A DNA stretch of 64,000 bases. It comes from Stichopus chloronotus. Taxonomy: Eukaryota; Echinodermata; Holothuroidea; Aspidochirotida; Stichopodidae. The position numbers and the translations under genes were made by a program. Location: assembly GCA_021234535.1 (NCBI GenBank), contig CM037842.1, positions 28,612,189 through 28,676,188 on the forward strand, read 5' to 3'. Below the pieces are notes generated by a model. It saw nothing but the letters and a program-made list of their open reading frames with translations, ran no database searches and was not told the origin of the DNA. Below, piece by piece: positions 26,315-40,724 of this stretch (position 1 is the stretch's first letter; the number at the start of each line of letters is the position of its first letter).

Positions 26315-29300
26315 CATGTTATTATGATTTCCTGCTAAAATAATTGTTTTTCACGTATTCTAGAATGAAGAGGTATATTAAAACTCTGTATACGTCAAGG
26401 AGAGTGTTACATTACCGCTAAAAGAAAGATATACTACATTTTCTGAATGTAAACGTTGTTGTGATTCATTCTGACATTTCAACATTTTAAATTACATCAT
26501 CAGCTACGTTTTAAAGGCTTTTCCTGTTTTTTCACTCAAAGAAACGGCTAAATTTCAACGTTAGAAAGAACAAATATAGAGTTCGAACACATTCTTAATG
26601 AGAGACGATTTTGGCATAAATTATGCATTTTGGTAAGGCTATAGCCTTATGGATTAATAAAAAATAGAGACGAAATCATGATTTTTTCGATCTGTAAAAA
26701 AGTGGTTCATATTTCTTATAGAAACTCTTCTTTGATATAAAATGATACATAGCTGGAATTTGTCTCTAAGCAAACAAGAAAACATTTAAAAGGGACATTT
26801 TTTTAATGTTCTAAACAAAATGAACAGCGAACGTATGGACAATATTGGCATCCGTATTCAACAGAAAACAGACACTTTAGGAATTCTTATGATTTGATAC
26901 AAAAATGAGTGTTTTTCACGTATTCTAGAAACTGGAGGTATATGAAAAGTCTGGATACGTCAAGGAGATTGTTACGTGACCGTAGTTTCAACTAAAAGAA
27001 AGAAATAGTACATTATCTCAAGGTAAACCTTTTTTTGGTTTATTCTGATATTTTAACAATTTAAATGACGTCGTCAGCTACGTTTTTCGGCTTTTGTGGT
27101 TTATTCACACAAAGAAACGGTTTTCTCTTATTAATATGAACACATTGTTCAAGATTGAACACATTCCGAAAGATAGACGATTTTGACATAAATTAGACAT
27201 TTTGGTAAGGCTATAGCCTCATGGATTAATAAAAATAGAGACGAAATCATGATTTTTTTCGATCTGAACAAAATTGGTTCATATTTCTTATATCGAAACT
27301 CTCCTTTGATATAAAATGATGTATAGTTGGAACTTTTCTCTATTCAAAGAAGAAAACATTGAAAAGGAACATCTTTTTAATGTTCTAAAAGAAAAGAACA
27401 TCGAACGTATGGACAATATTGGCATCCGTATTCAAGAGAAAACACACACTTTATTGATTCTTATGATTTGATACAAAAATGAGTGTTTTTCACATATTCT
27501 AGAAAATAGAGGTATATGAAAAGTCTCCATACGTCAAGGAGATTGTCAGGTGACCGCAGTTTCAGCTAAAAGAAAGAAATAGTACATTATCTTACTGTAA
27601 ACTTTTTTTTGGGTTTATTCTGATATTTTAACAGCGACTTTATATGACGTCGTCAGCTACGTTTTTCGGCTTTTGTGGTTTATTCACACAAAGAAACGGT
27701 TTTATCTGATCGTTATAAATACATATTTCAAGTTCGAACACATTGGGAAAGATAGACGATTTTGGCATAAATTAGACATTTTGGTAAGGCTATAGCCTTA
27801 TGGATTAATAAAAATAGAGAAGAATTGATGATTTTTTCGATCTGTACAAAATTGGTTCATATTTCTTATATCGAAACTCTTATTCGATATGAAATGATAC
27901 ATGGCTGGAATTTGTCTGAAGGCAAACAAGAAAACATTTAAAAGGGACATCCTTTTAATGTTTTAAACAAAATGAACAGCGAACGTATGGACAATATTGG
28001 CATCCGTATTCAACAGAAAACACATGCTTTACGGATTCTGAGGAGTTGACACTAAATTTATTGATTTTTTCACGTAACCTAGAAGGTAGAGGGATAGAAA
28101 AACACTACACACGTCTACGAGATCTATACATGACCGTTTTTTAAGCTAAAAGAAAGATATAGTACGTTATCTCTATGAAAACCTATTGTTCACTGTATTC
28201 TGATATTTTAACACTTTAAATGACGTCGTCAGCTACGTTTTTCGGCTTTTGTGGTTTATTCACACAAAGAAACGGTTTTATCTTATTGTTATTAACACAT
28301 TGTTCAAGATTGAACACATTCCGAAAGATAGACGACTTTGTCATAAATTAGACATTTTGGTAAGGCTATAGTCTTATGGATTAATAAAAATAGAGACGAA
28401 ATCATGATTTTTTTCGATCTGAACAAAATTGGTTCATATTTCTTATATCCAAACTCTTATTCGATATAAAATGATGTGTAGTTGGAATTTGTCTCTATTC
28501 AAAGAAGAAAACATTGAAAAGGGACATTTTTTTTAATGTTCTAAAAGAAAAGAACATCGAACGTATGGACAATATTGGCATCCGTATTCAACAGTAAACA
28601 CACATTTCAGGGATTCTTATGATTTGATACAAAAATGAGTGTTTTTCACGTATTCTAGAAACTGGAGGTATATAAAAAGTCTCCATACGTCAAGGAGATT
28701 GTCAGGTGACCGTAGTTTCAGCTAAAAGAAAGAAATAATACATTATCTTAATATAAACTTTTTTGTAGTTTATTCTGATAGTTGAACACCTACTGTTTAT
28801 GACGTCGTCAGCTACGTTTTTCGGCTTTTGTGGTTTATTCACACAAAGAAACGGTTTTATCTGATCGTTATAAATACATATTTCAAGTGCAAACACATTC
28901 GGAAAAATAGACGATTTTGGCATAAATTAGACATTTTGGTAAGGCTATAGCCTTATGGATTAATAAAAAATAGAGACGATTTGATGATTTTTTCGATCTG
29001 TACAAAATTGGTTCATATTTCTTATATCGAAACTCTTATTCGATATAAAATGATACATGGCTGGAATTTGTCTCCAAGCAAACAAGAAAACACTTAAAAG
29101 GGACATCTTTTTAATGTTCTAAACAAAATGAACAGCGAACGTATGGACAATATTGGCATCCCTATTCAACAGAAAACACAATGGTTTACGGATTCTGATG
29201 AGTTCACACTAAGTTTACTTTTTTATGTAATCTAGAAGGTAGAGGGATAGGAAAACTCTGCATACGTCAACGAGATTGTTACATGACCGTTTTTTAAGCT

Positions 29301-32300
29301 AAAAGAAAGTTATAGCACGTTATCTCAATGTAAACCTTTTTTTTTTTTTGCTGTATTCTGATATTTTAGCACTTTAAATGACGTCGTCATATACGTTTTT
29401 CGGCGTTTGTGGTTTATTCACATAAAGAAACGGTTTTATCTGATCGTTATAAATACATATTTCAAGTGCAAACACTTTCGGAAAGATAGACGATTTTGGC
29501 ATAAATTAGACATTTTGGTAAGGCTATAGCCTTATGGATTAATAAAAAATAGAGAAGAATTGATGATTTTTTCGATCTGTACAAAATTGGTTCATATTTC
29601 TTATATCGAAACTCTTATTCGATATAAAATGATACATGGCTGGAATTTGTCTCCAAGCAAACAAGAAAACACTTAAAAGGGACATCTTTTTAATGTTCTA
29701 AACAAAATGAACAGCGAACGTATGGACAATATTGGCGTCCTTATTCAACAGAAAACACAATGGTTTACGGATTCTGATGAGTTCACACTAAGTTTACTTT
29801 TTTAAGTAATCTAAAAGGTAGAGGGATAGGAAAACTCTGCATACGTCAACGAGATTGTTACATGACCGTTTTTTAAGCTAAAAGAAAGTTATAGCACGTT
29901 ATGTCAATGTAAACCTTTTTTTTTTGCTGTATTCTGATATTTTAACACCTACTTTTTATGACGTCGTCAGCTACGTTTTTCGGCTTTTTTGGTTTATTCA
30001 CACAAAGAAACGGTTTTATCTGATCGTTATAAATACATATTTCAAGTAGGAACACATTCGGAAAGACAGATGATTTTGGCATAAATTAGATATTTTGGTA
30101 AGTCTTTAGCCTTATGGATTAATAAAAATAGAGACGAATTGATGTTTTTTTCGATCTGTACAAAATTGGTTCATATTTCTTATATCGAAACTCTTCTTTG
30201 ATATAAAATGATGTATAGTTGGAATTTGTCTCTATTCCCAGAAGGAAACATTGAAAAGGGAAATCTTTTATATGTCCTGAAAGAAAAGAACATCGAACGT
30301 ATGGACAATATTGGCATCCGTATTCAACAGAAAACACACACTTTATTGATTCTTATGATTTGATACAAAAATGAGTGTTTTTCACGTATTCTAGAAACTA
30401 GAGTTATATGAAAAGTCTGGAAATGTCAACGAGCTTGTCAGGTGACCGTAGTTTCAGCTAAAAGAAAGAAATAGTACATTATCTTAATGTAAACCTTTTT
30501 TTGGTTTATTCTGATATTTTAACAGCGACTTTACATGACATCGTCAGCTATGTTTTTCGGCGTTTGTGGTTTATTCACACAAAGAAACGGTTTTATCTTA
30601 TCGTTATCAATACATATTTCAAGATTGAACACATTGGGAAAGATAGACGATTTTGGCATAAATTAGACATTTTGGTAAGGCTATAGCCTTATGGATTAAT
30701 AAAAATAGAGAGAAAATCATGATTTTTTCGATCTGTACAAAATTGGTTCATATTTCTTATATCAAAACTCTTCTTTGATGTAAAATGATGTATAGTTGAA
30801 ATTTGTCTCTATTCAAAAAAAAAAAAAATATTGAAAAGGGATATCTTTTTAATGTTCTAAAAGAAACGAACATCGAAGGTATGGACAATATTGGCATCCT
30901 TATTCAACCAAAAACACACACTTTAGTTATTGTTATGATTTGATACAAAAAATGAGTGTTTTTCACGTATTCTTGAAAATAGATGTAAATGAAAAGTCTG
31001 CATACGTCAACGAGATTTTCATGTGACCGTAGTTTCAGCTGAAAGAAAGGAATAGTACATTGTCTTAATGTAAACCCTTTTTTTAGTTTATTCTGATATT
31101 TGAACAGCGACTTTATAGGACGTCGTCAGCTACGTTTTTCGGCTTTTGTGGTTTATTCACTCAAAGAAACGGTTTTATCTTATCGTTATCAATACATATT
31201 TCAAGATTGAACACATTGGGAAAGATAGACGATTTTGGCATAAATTAGACATTTTGGTAAGGCTATAGCCTTATGGATTAATAAAAATAGAGAGAAAATC
31301 ATGATTTTTTCGATCTGTACAAAATTGGTTCATATTTCTTATATCAAAACTCTTCTTTGATATAAAATGATGTATAGTTGAAATTTGTCTGTATTGAAAG
31401 AAGAAAACATTGAAAAGGGACATCTTTTATATGTCCTGAAAGAAAAGAACATCGAATGTATGGACAATATTGGCATCCTTATTCAACAGAAAACACACAC
31501 TTTAGGAATTCTTATGATTTGATACAAAAATGAGTGTTTTTCACGTATTCTAGAAACTAGAGTTATATGAAAAGTCTACATACGTTAAGGAGTTTGTCAG
31601 GTGACCGTAGTTTCAGCTCAAAAAAAGAAATAGTACATTATCTTAATGTAAACTTTTTTTTGGTTTATTCTGATATTTTAACAGCGACTTTATATGACAT
31701 CGTCAGCTACGTTTTTCGGCGTTTGTGGTTTATTCACTCAAAGAAACGGTTTTATCTGATCCTTATAAATACATATTTCAAGATTGAACACATTGGGAAA
31801 GATAGACGATTTTGGCATAAATTAGACATTTTGGTAAGGCTATAGCCTTATGGATTAATAAAAATAGAGACGAATTGATGATTTTTTCCATCTGTACAAA
31901 ATTGGTTCATATTTCTTATATCAAAACTCTTATTCGATATAAAATGATGCATGGCTGGAATTTGTCTCTATTCAAAGAAGAAAACACTTAAAAGGGACAT
32001 CTTTTTAATGTTCTAAACAAAATGAACAGCGAACGTATGGACAATATTGGCATCCTTATTCAACAGAAAACACAATGCTTCACGGTTTCTGATGAGTTTA
32101 CACTAAATGTACTGTTTTGATATAATCTAGAAGGTAGAGGGATAGGAAAACTCTGCATACGTCTACGAGATTGTTACACGACCTCTTTTTTAAGCTAAAG
32201 GAAAGATATAGTACGTTTAAAAGGGACATTTTTTTAATGTTTTAAACAAAATGAACCGCGAACGTATGGACAATATTGGCATTCTTATTTAACAGAAAAC

Positions 32301-33830
32301 ACACACTTTATTGATTCTGATGAGTTGATACTAAATTTACTTTTTTTCATGAAATCTCGAAGGTATAGGGAGAGGACAACTCTTAATACGTCAACGAGAT
32401 TGTTACATGACCGTTTTTTAAGCTAAAAGAAAGATATAGCACGTTATCTCCATGTAAACCTTTTTTTGGTTTATTCTGATATTTTAACGCCGACTTTGTA
32501 TGACTTTGTCAGCTACGTTTTTCGGCTTTTGTGGTTTATTCACACAAAGAAACGGTTTTATCTGATCGTTATAAATACATATTTCACGTTCCAACACATT
32601 CGGAAAGATAGACGATTTTGGCATAAATTAGATATTTTGGTAAGGCTATAGCTTATGGATTAATAAAAAATAGAGACGATTTGATGATTTTTTTCGATCT
32701 GAACAAAATTGGTTCAAATTCCTTACATCGAAACTCTTATTATACATAGCTGGAGTTTGTCTAGAAAACATTGATAAGGGACATCTCTTCAATGTTCATA
32801 GTGAAAAGACCGGCAAATCTATGGACAATATTGGCATCCTTATTCAACAGAAAAAAACACTTTTTAGGGATTGTTATGATTTGATACAAAAATGAGTGTT
32901 CTTCACGTCTTCTAGAAAATAGAGGTATATGCAAAGTCTGCATACGTCAAGGAGATTGTTACGTGACCGTAGCTGAAGCTGAAAGAAGGATATAGTACAT
33001 TATCTCTATGTAAACCTTTTTCTGGTTGATTTTGATATTTGAACACTTAAAATAACGTCATAAGCAACGTTTAACTTAATTTGTGGTTTATACACTCCAA
33101 GGAACGGTTTCAACTCAACTGAAGGAATGCATATTTCAAGATTGAACACATTCGGAAAGATAGACGATTTTGGAATGAATTAGACATTTTGGTATTTGTC
33201 GTTTTGTCGATCTGTACAAAATTGGTTCATATTTTTTATATCGAAACTCTTATTTGATATAAAATGATATATAGTTGGAATTTGTCTCTAACAAACAAGA
33301 AGACATTTAAAAAGCCCATCCTTTTAATGTTCTAAATGTAAAGAAAGGTGAAAGTATGGAAAATATTGGCATCCTTATTCAACAAAAAAACACACCTTTA
33401 AAGCTTCTTATGAGTTGACACTAAGTTAATTGTTTTTTTACTGATTCTAGAGGATGGAGGAATATGAAAATTCTTCATTCGTCGACAAGATTGCAACGTG
33501 GAAGTAGTTTAAGATTAAAGAAATATATACTACATTATCCCAATGTAAACCTTTTTCTGGTTTATTCTGATATTTGTACACGTAAAATGTCATTGGCAAA
33601 GTTTTACGGATTTTGTGGTTTATTCACTTCACTAAACCGTTAAATTTCAACGTTATGAATACATATTTCAAGTTAGAACACATTCGGAAAAAAAAAAACG
33701 ATTTTGGCATAAATTAGACATTTTGGTTAGGCTATAGCCTTTTTGATTAATAAAAATAGAGACGATTTCATGATGTTTTCGATCTGTACAAAATTGGTTT
33801 ATATTGCTTACATGAAAACTCTCATGAATC
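26315..33830 (+). repeat. Satellite array 1, about 578-bp monomer, about 13 units
   Basis: Head-to-tail units can be counted from the block TGACGTCGTCAGCTACG, found near 26494 (variant), 27067, 27646, 28222, 28801, 29380, 29960, 30537, 31119, 31696, 32502, 33054 and 33588. Spacing is 573-582 in most of the array. One unit near 32200 has an internal deletion, and the last two units are shorter and more diverged. Each unit holds, in order, a TTCTAGAA block, TACGTCAA, GCTAAAAGAAAG, the TGACGTCGTCAG block, GAAACGG, AGACGATTTTGG, the palindrome AAGGCTATAGCCTT and a stem-loop near ATATCGAA. Small open frames inside units (for example 30501-30686 and 31567-31845) follow the repeat and are not called as genes. 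Decay at the array edges and better conservation inside are usual for satellites. Confidence 0.92.
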
Positions 33831-35145
33831 CACCATAGAAGAAGCTGAAGGGTACACACCTGACAGGTTTCAGGTGTTCTAATTTGGTTTTAAACTGTTA
33901 AGATTTGGTTATTTATTTTTTTAGAGATGATGAGATCCACCCGTACATGTCACCACGCAGCTGCATTTGTAATATGACGTAATTTAGGAAGACTTCCTGG
34001 TTATGTAATTGACATGCCATGGACAATGAATGACCTCAGGGATTCTACAACGTAGCCAAAACAGATGTTTGACACTGTGTGATGTTCACAGTATAAACGT
34101 TGTGTGAGATTTGTATTCTACTACAGCAGCTTTAATTGAGTTTAACGTAAGTCATGTGTAACAACTTAGAAGTAGATCACAATAAGAAGAATCATATCAT
34201 TGGTTTGTTGAACACAAACGTCTTTTGTTGTGTTGCAGACATTAAAGGTCTGTGTACGCTTTCAACATTTCAGGACACATGTGTCGACAAACGTTGTCAC
34301 ATTACCCTGCTTTCGAAAACGTTGACAGTGTACACAGACCCAAAACGTTGGCAACAGGTATCCTTACATCGACAAATGTTAACAACAATTCAGAACTTAT
34401 TTTCCAGCAACATGTGTCTAACCAATCAGATATCATTTTTTAATCATCTAATCCACCACCTGTAGTTTTGTAACTTTTACAAAACGTAGTGGGCAAATAC
34501 CAAAGTGTAGGATGTGATTACAGTTTGGGACAGTAGTTACTTTATGGGAAAATAAGGATACAACAGAAAACCCGATTAAATTAATTAGGGGGAGCATTCA
34601 TGTAAACATGACCTTGTTGGATGCACCCTTCTGCTGATAGTAAAACATATTCAACTTTTTAGGTACAAATTACGTCAGTGCTTAAAAAACGAAAAACACT
34701 TTTCAAAGCGCACAAAGGGAACAAATAATTTCGAATCGTTTTGTCGAAACTTAAATGCCCCCTCCCTTCGAGAATTTGAATTGAATACACACAGTAAAAC
34801 AATACAGCATTTGTTTCAGTATGTTTTAGTGAGGACTGCCTAATTTCTAATTCCTTAAGAACTGATGACTCGCCCCACCTTTTCAGAAGTCTTTTTGAAC
34901 ACATTTTTCTATAATTAAAATATATATATATGAAGTACCTGTTTAAGTGTGTAATCAAGCCCACATAAAAATATCACAGATCTGTGGTTAGGCTTGACTT
35001 GGTCATCAAGCAGGCAATGTTTGATGATAACACTGTTTGCCAAACTCAAAGCAACTAATTTTTAAGGATGAATGCAATTAGTTTGCACATACACAATTGA
35101 ATTAAAATAGGAGGGTCTAATGTGACTTAAAAAATGTAACTTTTC
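33831..35145. other. Non-coding unique flank of array 1
   Basis: This lies between the satellite and the LINE fragment and is present in both segmental copies (second copy 57716-58941). Small overlapping frames at 34154-34465 and 34659-34964 are not kept equally in the two copies, and no domain is seen. A short (TA)n tract is near 34920. Confidence 0.45.
34247..34340. repeat. Imperfect inverted repeat (20-bp arms)
   Basis: GGTCTGTGTACGCTTTCAAC at 34247-34266 faces GTTGACAGTGTACACAGACC at 34321-34340, with 18 of 20 positions pairing. A perfect palindrome, GACACATGTGTC, lies between them. In the second segmental copy (near 58218) the right arm and the following bases are missing. Confidence 0.75.
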
Positions 35146-37711
35146 GCCAGGTTTGAGTTCTGATCACTCCTTTGGTTAATTTAGACATCATTATTTGTGA
35201 GGAAGAAAGGGGGCCAGGTCATTAAACATTTAATAATTCTTTACTCTCTGATAAAGATTATGTGACATTTATCAACGATTTAATAGATGATATAGCAAAT
35301 AATTGCATTAATGAGAATCCTACCTCTAAATGGGAATATGTGAAATATTGTATAGAAAAACATCGATCGACTTTAGTAATAAGAAAGCTAGGGAAAGAAA
35401 GAATGCTGAAAGTAATTTAATCATGGACATTTCACATTTAGAACAAAAGCACTAATCTTCAAACTTAGATGAGAATGCCCATAAGTTATCTGAAGCTCGA
35501 TTGAAATTACATCGTATTTACGATTATAAAATTCAAGGAACAACCATACGATCTAGGGCAAGATGGGTGAAGGGTGTAATCCATTCATTCTTTTTGGTTG
35601 TAAGCGTTGTAGTAATCCTTTATCTCAAGAGGAGGCTGAAAGTTGTGACGATAAATTTTATCTTAAGGATTGCTGGGAGGCCCTGAATTGTTTTAGTAAT
35701 GGAAAGAATCCAGGGAGTGATGGCCTTACAGCAGAGTTTTACATGACTTTTTGGCAAAAGATTGCGAACTTTGTTGTTAATTCTCTTAATTATTCTTGTG
35801 ATAAGCTGGAGTTACCTTCTGAGCAAGGACGAGGTCTAATCACGTTAATTCGTAAACCACTAAAAGATCATGCTTTAGTAAAGAACTATCGACCTATATC
35901 ATTACTGAATGCAGATTATCACATCGCTGCTAAGACATTAGCCACTGGGCTTAAAAAAGTTATTCCATCTGTTATTAATTGTAAGCAAACTGGTTTTATG
36001 ACAAATAGGTTCATCGGCGAGAATATTCCGTTAATACTTGCTTGTATCGATTATTAAGATAAGAAGGATGTACCGGGGTTTTTACTATTCGTCGACTTCG
36101 AGAAAGCCTTTGACTGTCCGAAATATCTAGAGGTGTTAAACAAGGGTGTCCATTAAGCCCGTATATTTTTGTATTGTGTGCTGAGATTTTGGCCATATAT
36201 ATTAACAGCTCACCTCTTGTAAAAGGATCGTTTATGAAGAATAAGTCAGTATGCTGATGAATACAACTATTTTTATTGATGGCACCCGCGATAGTTTAAG
36301 TGCTGTTGTTAAAATTTTTCATATGTTGGAAAATTCTTCTAATTTAAAAGTTAATTATGGAAAACCGATATCTTTCCATTAGGACCGCTGACTGTTGAAA
36401 AGCCCTTTCTTTTAAACGAGTTTAATTTGGCTTGAACTCTTGACCCTGTTACTGTTTTGGGTATTACTTATAGATTAGATTATATTAGATTAGATTATAG
36501 ATGATTACGTTGAATTTATGGTCTGCTAGAAACTTAACCCCTATAGGCAGAATTACTATTATTAAAACTTTCCCCCTTTCTCAGCTAGTTTCCCTATTTC
36601 AAGTTTTACCCAACCTTCCTGTTACCTTAATAAAAGATGTGGAAGCTTGTTTGTTTCGTTTCATCTGGTCAGGAAAACCAGACCAAATAAAAAAGATCTA
36701 CTTTGATTAGCCCCTTGGACCAAGGGGTCTATAAGCCACCCACATTAATTCTTTTATTAGTGGTCTGAAATGCACCTGGGTAAAAAGATATACTGATAAT
36801 ACCACTTTAACCTGGAAACTGTTCTTTGACTTTCACTTGCAACTTTTGTTTTCCTGTAACTAACAGGAGAAAGATTTAACCATTGGTAATAATTTTATAA
36901 GTTATGTGTGTGAGGATTGGTCAAAGTATCGTTATCCAGTAGATAATTTTTCGATTAGACAGTGGAAAATTTTGAAAATGAAGTTGTTGGGAATCATTCA
37001 CCGATAAGAATTAATAATGAAATTGTATTTTATGATTCTAAACTATGCAAAAGGTGTTTCAAGGGTAAAAGACTTTCATGATAATAACCAAAGACCTTTG
37101 AGAGTTTTGAATCCTTTAAGCAGCAGTATTCACTAGATGCTTTCTCTTTCACTATCTTCTATGGTATTTTATCTACTCCTAGAGAATGGATAGAAAATTT
37201 GAATATACATGACATTGAAAATGTAAATGACGGTTTAGAAGACAATCTTCAAGATACTCCATATTTATCTCGTAAAATCTGCAGGCATGTAATTAAGACT
37301 ATCGCTACTCCCCCTGTTGCATTTTCGAAGTGAGACGAAGTTTTTCAGTTTAGCCAATCTCAATGGAAAACCATTTGTAGAATTCCTTTCACCTCTTGCA
37401 AAGAAAGTAAGATTCGTTACTTTCAGTTCCGTTTTATTCACCGTATCCTCGGCACAAACTCCCGTCTTTGTCGTATGAATATTGTAGCCAACTCACTTTG
37501 TACCTTTTGTAATGAGCAGATTGAATCTACCGAACATCTGTTTTGGGATTGCAGCATTAACTCAAATTTTATTTTGGACGCAGAGCAAGGTATATTAGGC
37601 AGACAGTTTGTATTCTCTAAAGTTGACTTATTTTGTGAATACAAATTCTATTTAAGACACCAGTATAATTTTCTCATCTTTCATTTAAAATATTACTTGT
37701 TTAACAAGTAA
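35146..37711 (+). mobile_element. 5'-truncated, dead L1/Tx1-type LINE, copy 1
   Basis: This is a non-LTR retrotransposon remnant read in several frames. It starts at the end of an APE-type endonuclease (SDHS motif near 35160, with RGPG shortly after), followed by the linker. The reverse transcriptase runs from about 35563: GKNPGSDGLTAEFY, then KNYRPISLLNADYHIAAKTL, then QTGFMTNRFIGENI. After the FVDFEKAFD block some 40-50 residues usual for the family are missing before the QGCPLSP-type block near 36146. The YADD catalytic site near 36250 carries a one-base frameshift. A Cys/His motif of the zf-RVT type (CTFCNEQ, EHLFWDC) lies at 37490-37560. This copy has a private TAA at 36055 and a local TTAGATTA rearrangement near 36475. 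It cannot be active. The 3' tail beyond 37711 is not defined. Clade is judged from motifs only. Confidence 0.85.
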
Positions 37712-40195
37712 CTGAATTTTCAGCTGATCAACGTAAATGAATTTTTACACAAATTTAAATTTGCTATACAAGTTGAAAAAGAAATCAAAAAAGAAATCAA
37801 AAGTATGTCACACAATATCCTTTTACAGCCTACACTCTGCACTTAGAAATTGTATGATTCTCTTCCAGTGATTATATTTTGCGATGTTTGAAATTTAACA
37901 CCTTAAGTCCATTGGAAAAAATGTATGTTAAAAGACTGTAAGCTTATAGTTAATTTTAGAAGGAGATGATGTTTATGTATGAGTATTTATCACTTCTGTC
38001 TAATTGATATGCAGATATATTGTAAGTAATTCGATTGTGTCTAGTGTCTAGTGTATACAAGAACAAAACTTATACCTCCAGGTGTGTCGGCAACACGTGT
38101 CCACATCCCTATCCTGAATATGTCGATGGTGTACTGTACAGTACATGCAGGCCTTTAGGCCCATTGCACTCACTCATAAGACTGTTATTTGTTTACATAG
38201 TGACAGGTATATGTGCAATTACTCCAACGAACTTTGACAACAAAATTTGACAAATTCAACACCATGATTTGATGAAGATTTAGGGCAGAGTGTTTATGCT
38301 AGTGTATTCATTAGAACCCCGGGTACCTGAGTACCCAAAGGGCATTTTATTTCCAGGATTCAAAATTACACCTCGATTCCTTGATAAAGTAAATAAAAAA
38401 AAATGAGAAAATCGTCGTGTAAACACACTGTATCAGATTAACAAATTTCATCTACCATACCCAGCGAGAAGCTCAAACTTTAATTTTCTTATTTATCTCA
38501 AAGAAAAATTGTAGTACTATTCATAATTAGGTGTAGGCAAGTGGAATTCTTCCACACAATGCGATGTACAGTACTGTGGGAAATCCCAATGTAAACCATA
38601 CAAACCACCATTGTTGGGTACATGGAGGTACGAGTAAACATTTCCTGATTTTTACTTTAAGGAATCGACGGAAACAATTTAGTAAATACTTTACACAGAT
38701 ATATACATCACCTTCGAACCAGTGATTCCATTATTCAAAGCCTCTATTGTATGATTTGATTTTGACACAATGACTTGTTCATTTGACATATTGATACTTG
38801 TGTAAAAAAAAGAATCAAAATTGTATTGGTACAATTTTTAATTTTTCTGGACCAGCTAAGCCCACATAAATTTGAAATTTGGATGCCTAATACCCTTGCC
38901 TTAACATTTTGCCAATGGAGCACTAACTTCGTCTTATGACATGAAAGTGACTACTGACTTGAAATGACTTGTTCAACTATTTCAGACTTGGCTCAGATAG
39001 AGCAATGACTCACCTTGACTTGAGTCGGCAAGTAGTGCTGACTCGAGTTGACTTGATCTGTAATGTGGATGACTTGAATTGTGACTCGAGCTCAAGTTGA
39101 CTCGTTACAATTCTTTTGAAAGAATCTTTTTCTATTCAGTTAGTTGTCATTACAATGAAGCTATTCACTGCTTTTACACAATTGAGCAACACGAACAAAG
39201 AAATACTCCCCAAATGTTGCTGATTTTCCTAGGAACAGAGTTAATCCGTTTACACAAGTTTAATATGACCGATCATTTTGACATATCTAGCATTTGTGTA
39301 ATTTCAGAGAGTCTGGGGAAAAATGCACAAACTAACCATCTGTGAAGCAGAAAAAAAAATTGATTTTGATGCTGACATCTTTAACAAAACCATTAAGTTT
39401 ACAAATAAATCAGTACCTGCTGGACTATCAGTAGTCCATGCAGGCTTACATACAAGTGTCAGTCAGAGTCTTCTACAAACACCTGATATAGCAAATACAC
39501 TGAAACCACCAAACAAAACGAAAGTCCCAGAATTATGCTTTTCATTGTACTGTAATTTTGCAGTGTAAATTGTTTTATCACAAGAATATGCAAAATTATG
39601 AGAAAGAAAGTCCACCCCCCCCCAAAAAAATAAACAAAGAAAGCCACAAGAGGCTTAACTATGTGGAGGAGCCTGAAAAATCAACCCAGAAAATGGAAAA
39701 GGAAATCAAGAGAAATATTTAAATTTAAACTTTCAAGTTAATCTTTCTTTCGACTTTGTGAGCAAGAATCAATGTGAAGTAAATATAACCTTTTGGTCTT
39801 CCTTCAACTCCTTTGTAGATTCTTTTTGGTCATTGAGCATGTACAGGACAAACGCATAATTTCAGTATTTGACAAAACTGTGATTTATAAAGTGTTAAGT
39901 TAACAAGATATGTACAGTTCCATGTATGACACAGGCATGATGCATGTGTGCTAAAATATTAAGTGAGATGAGATTTCTATTTTTGACCAATATGTGCAAA
40001 CCAGATGTGAAAAACAAATATCTATGCAGTGTACCTGTTCTTCCAAGGTCCTTCCAAATCCTTCTATGTAGTTTGTGAAACTTCACTGGAGCGTCTACAA
40101 ACTGAGCATAAGTCTAAAAGAGCAAAGAGAAAGCGAATTTTAGCGGAAGACAGACACCTCTGCTAGGGTGGAGTTACAACTGATTTTATCATGGC
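37712..40195. other. Non-coding flank shared by both segmental copies
   Basis: No gene is supported. Frames at 38035-38250, 39097-39345 and 39323-39568 lack domains, and their second-copy counterparts differ in length. A C-run lies near 39612. The GACTTGA/GACTCGAG repeat at 38940-39105 is listed separately. Confidence 0.45.
38940..39105 (+). repeat. GACTTGA/GACTCGAG minisatellite
   Basis: Short words of the type TTGACTTGA and TGACTCGAG recur about a dozen times with irregular spacing. The block is present in both segmental copies (second copy 62742-62905), so it is older than the duplication. There is no coding potential. Confidence 0.6.
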
Positions 40196-40724
40196 AACTG
40201 AAGGAGGCACAGTACAAAAATAAATAGCGCAAGAGAAACAGATGGATCTGCCGTGAAAACATTTCATTTGAAGTTGGTTTGTTGGTTGGCAACAGTCATT
40301 CAAATTTTACCCCCTTTAAAAGTTGGGGGTTAATCTGTATTGTACTGTTTCGACAGGACAACTGACTGTCCCTATAGGCAAATTATCTCAATTTTCCCCA
40401 AAATGAGTATTGTTGATACACTTTTTTGCAGAGGCATTAAAACTGTTTTAGCCCTAAAGTCATTAATAGTATCAGCATCACTGATATAGTACTTGTCTTC
40501 AGTAACATGGTCCCTTGAACCCTTCCACTCCCCGCCAATCCCCCCCCCCCCCTCAATAAAAAGGAAAAACTGTGACATAGCATTTTTCAGCACAGGAATT
40601 TTCCCAAGTTAGTGGTGCATGTCCAAGCCCTGAACTTAGCTCTTTGCACTGACACTATGTTTTTTTTTTTTTAAGTTTTGCTCCAGACACAGATTAGAAA
40701 CAGTATCAGATTTCAAATATCATG

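Larger units (their letters stand above)
32230..40195 (+). repeat. Segmental duplication, copy 1
   Basis: From the last units of satellite array 1 to about 40195, this block matches 56080-64000 in the same orientation. The offset drifts from about 23850 down to about 23765. By eye the copies are nearly identical, with scattered substitutions and a few indels. It contains satellite end units, the LINE fragment, a GACTCGAG minisatellite and unassigned non-coding DNA. The match runs to the window end, so the true right boundary is not visible. Confidence 0.92.
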
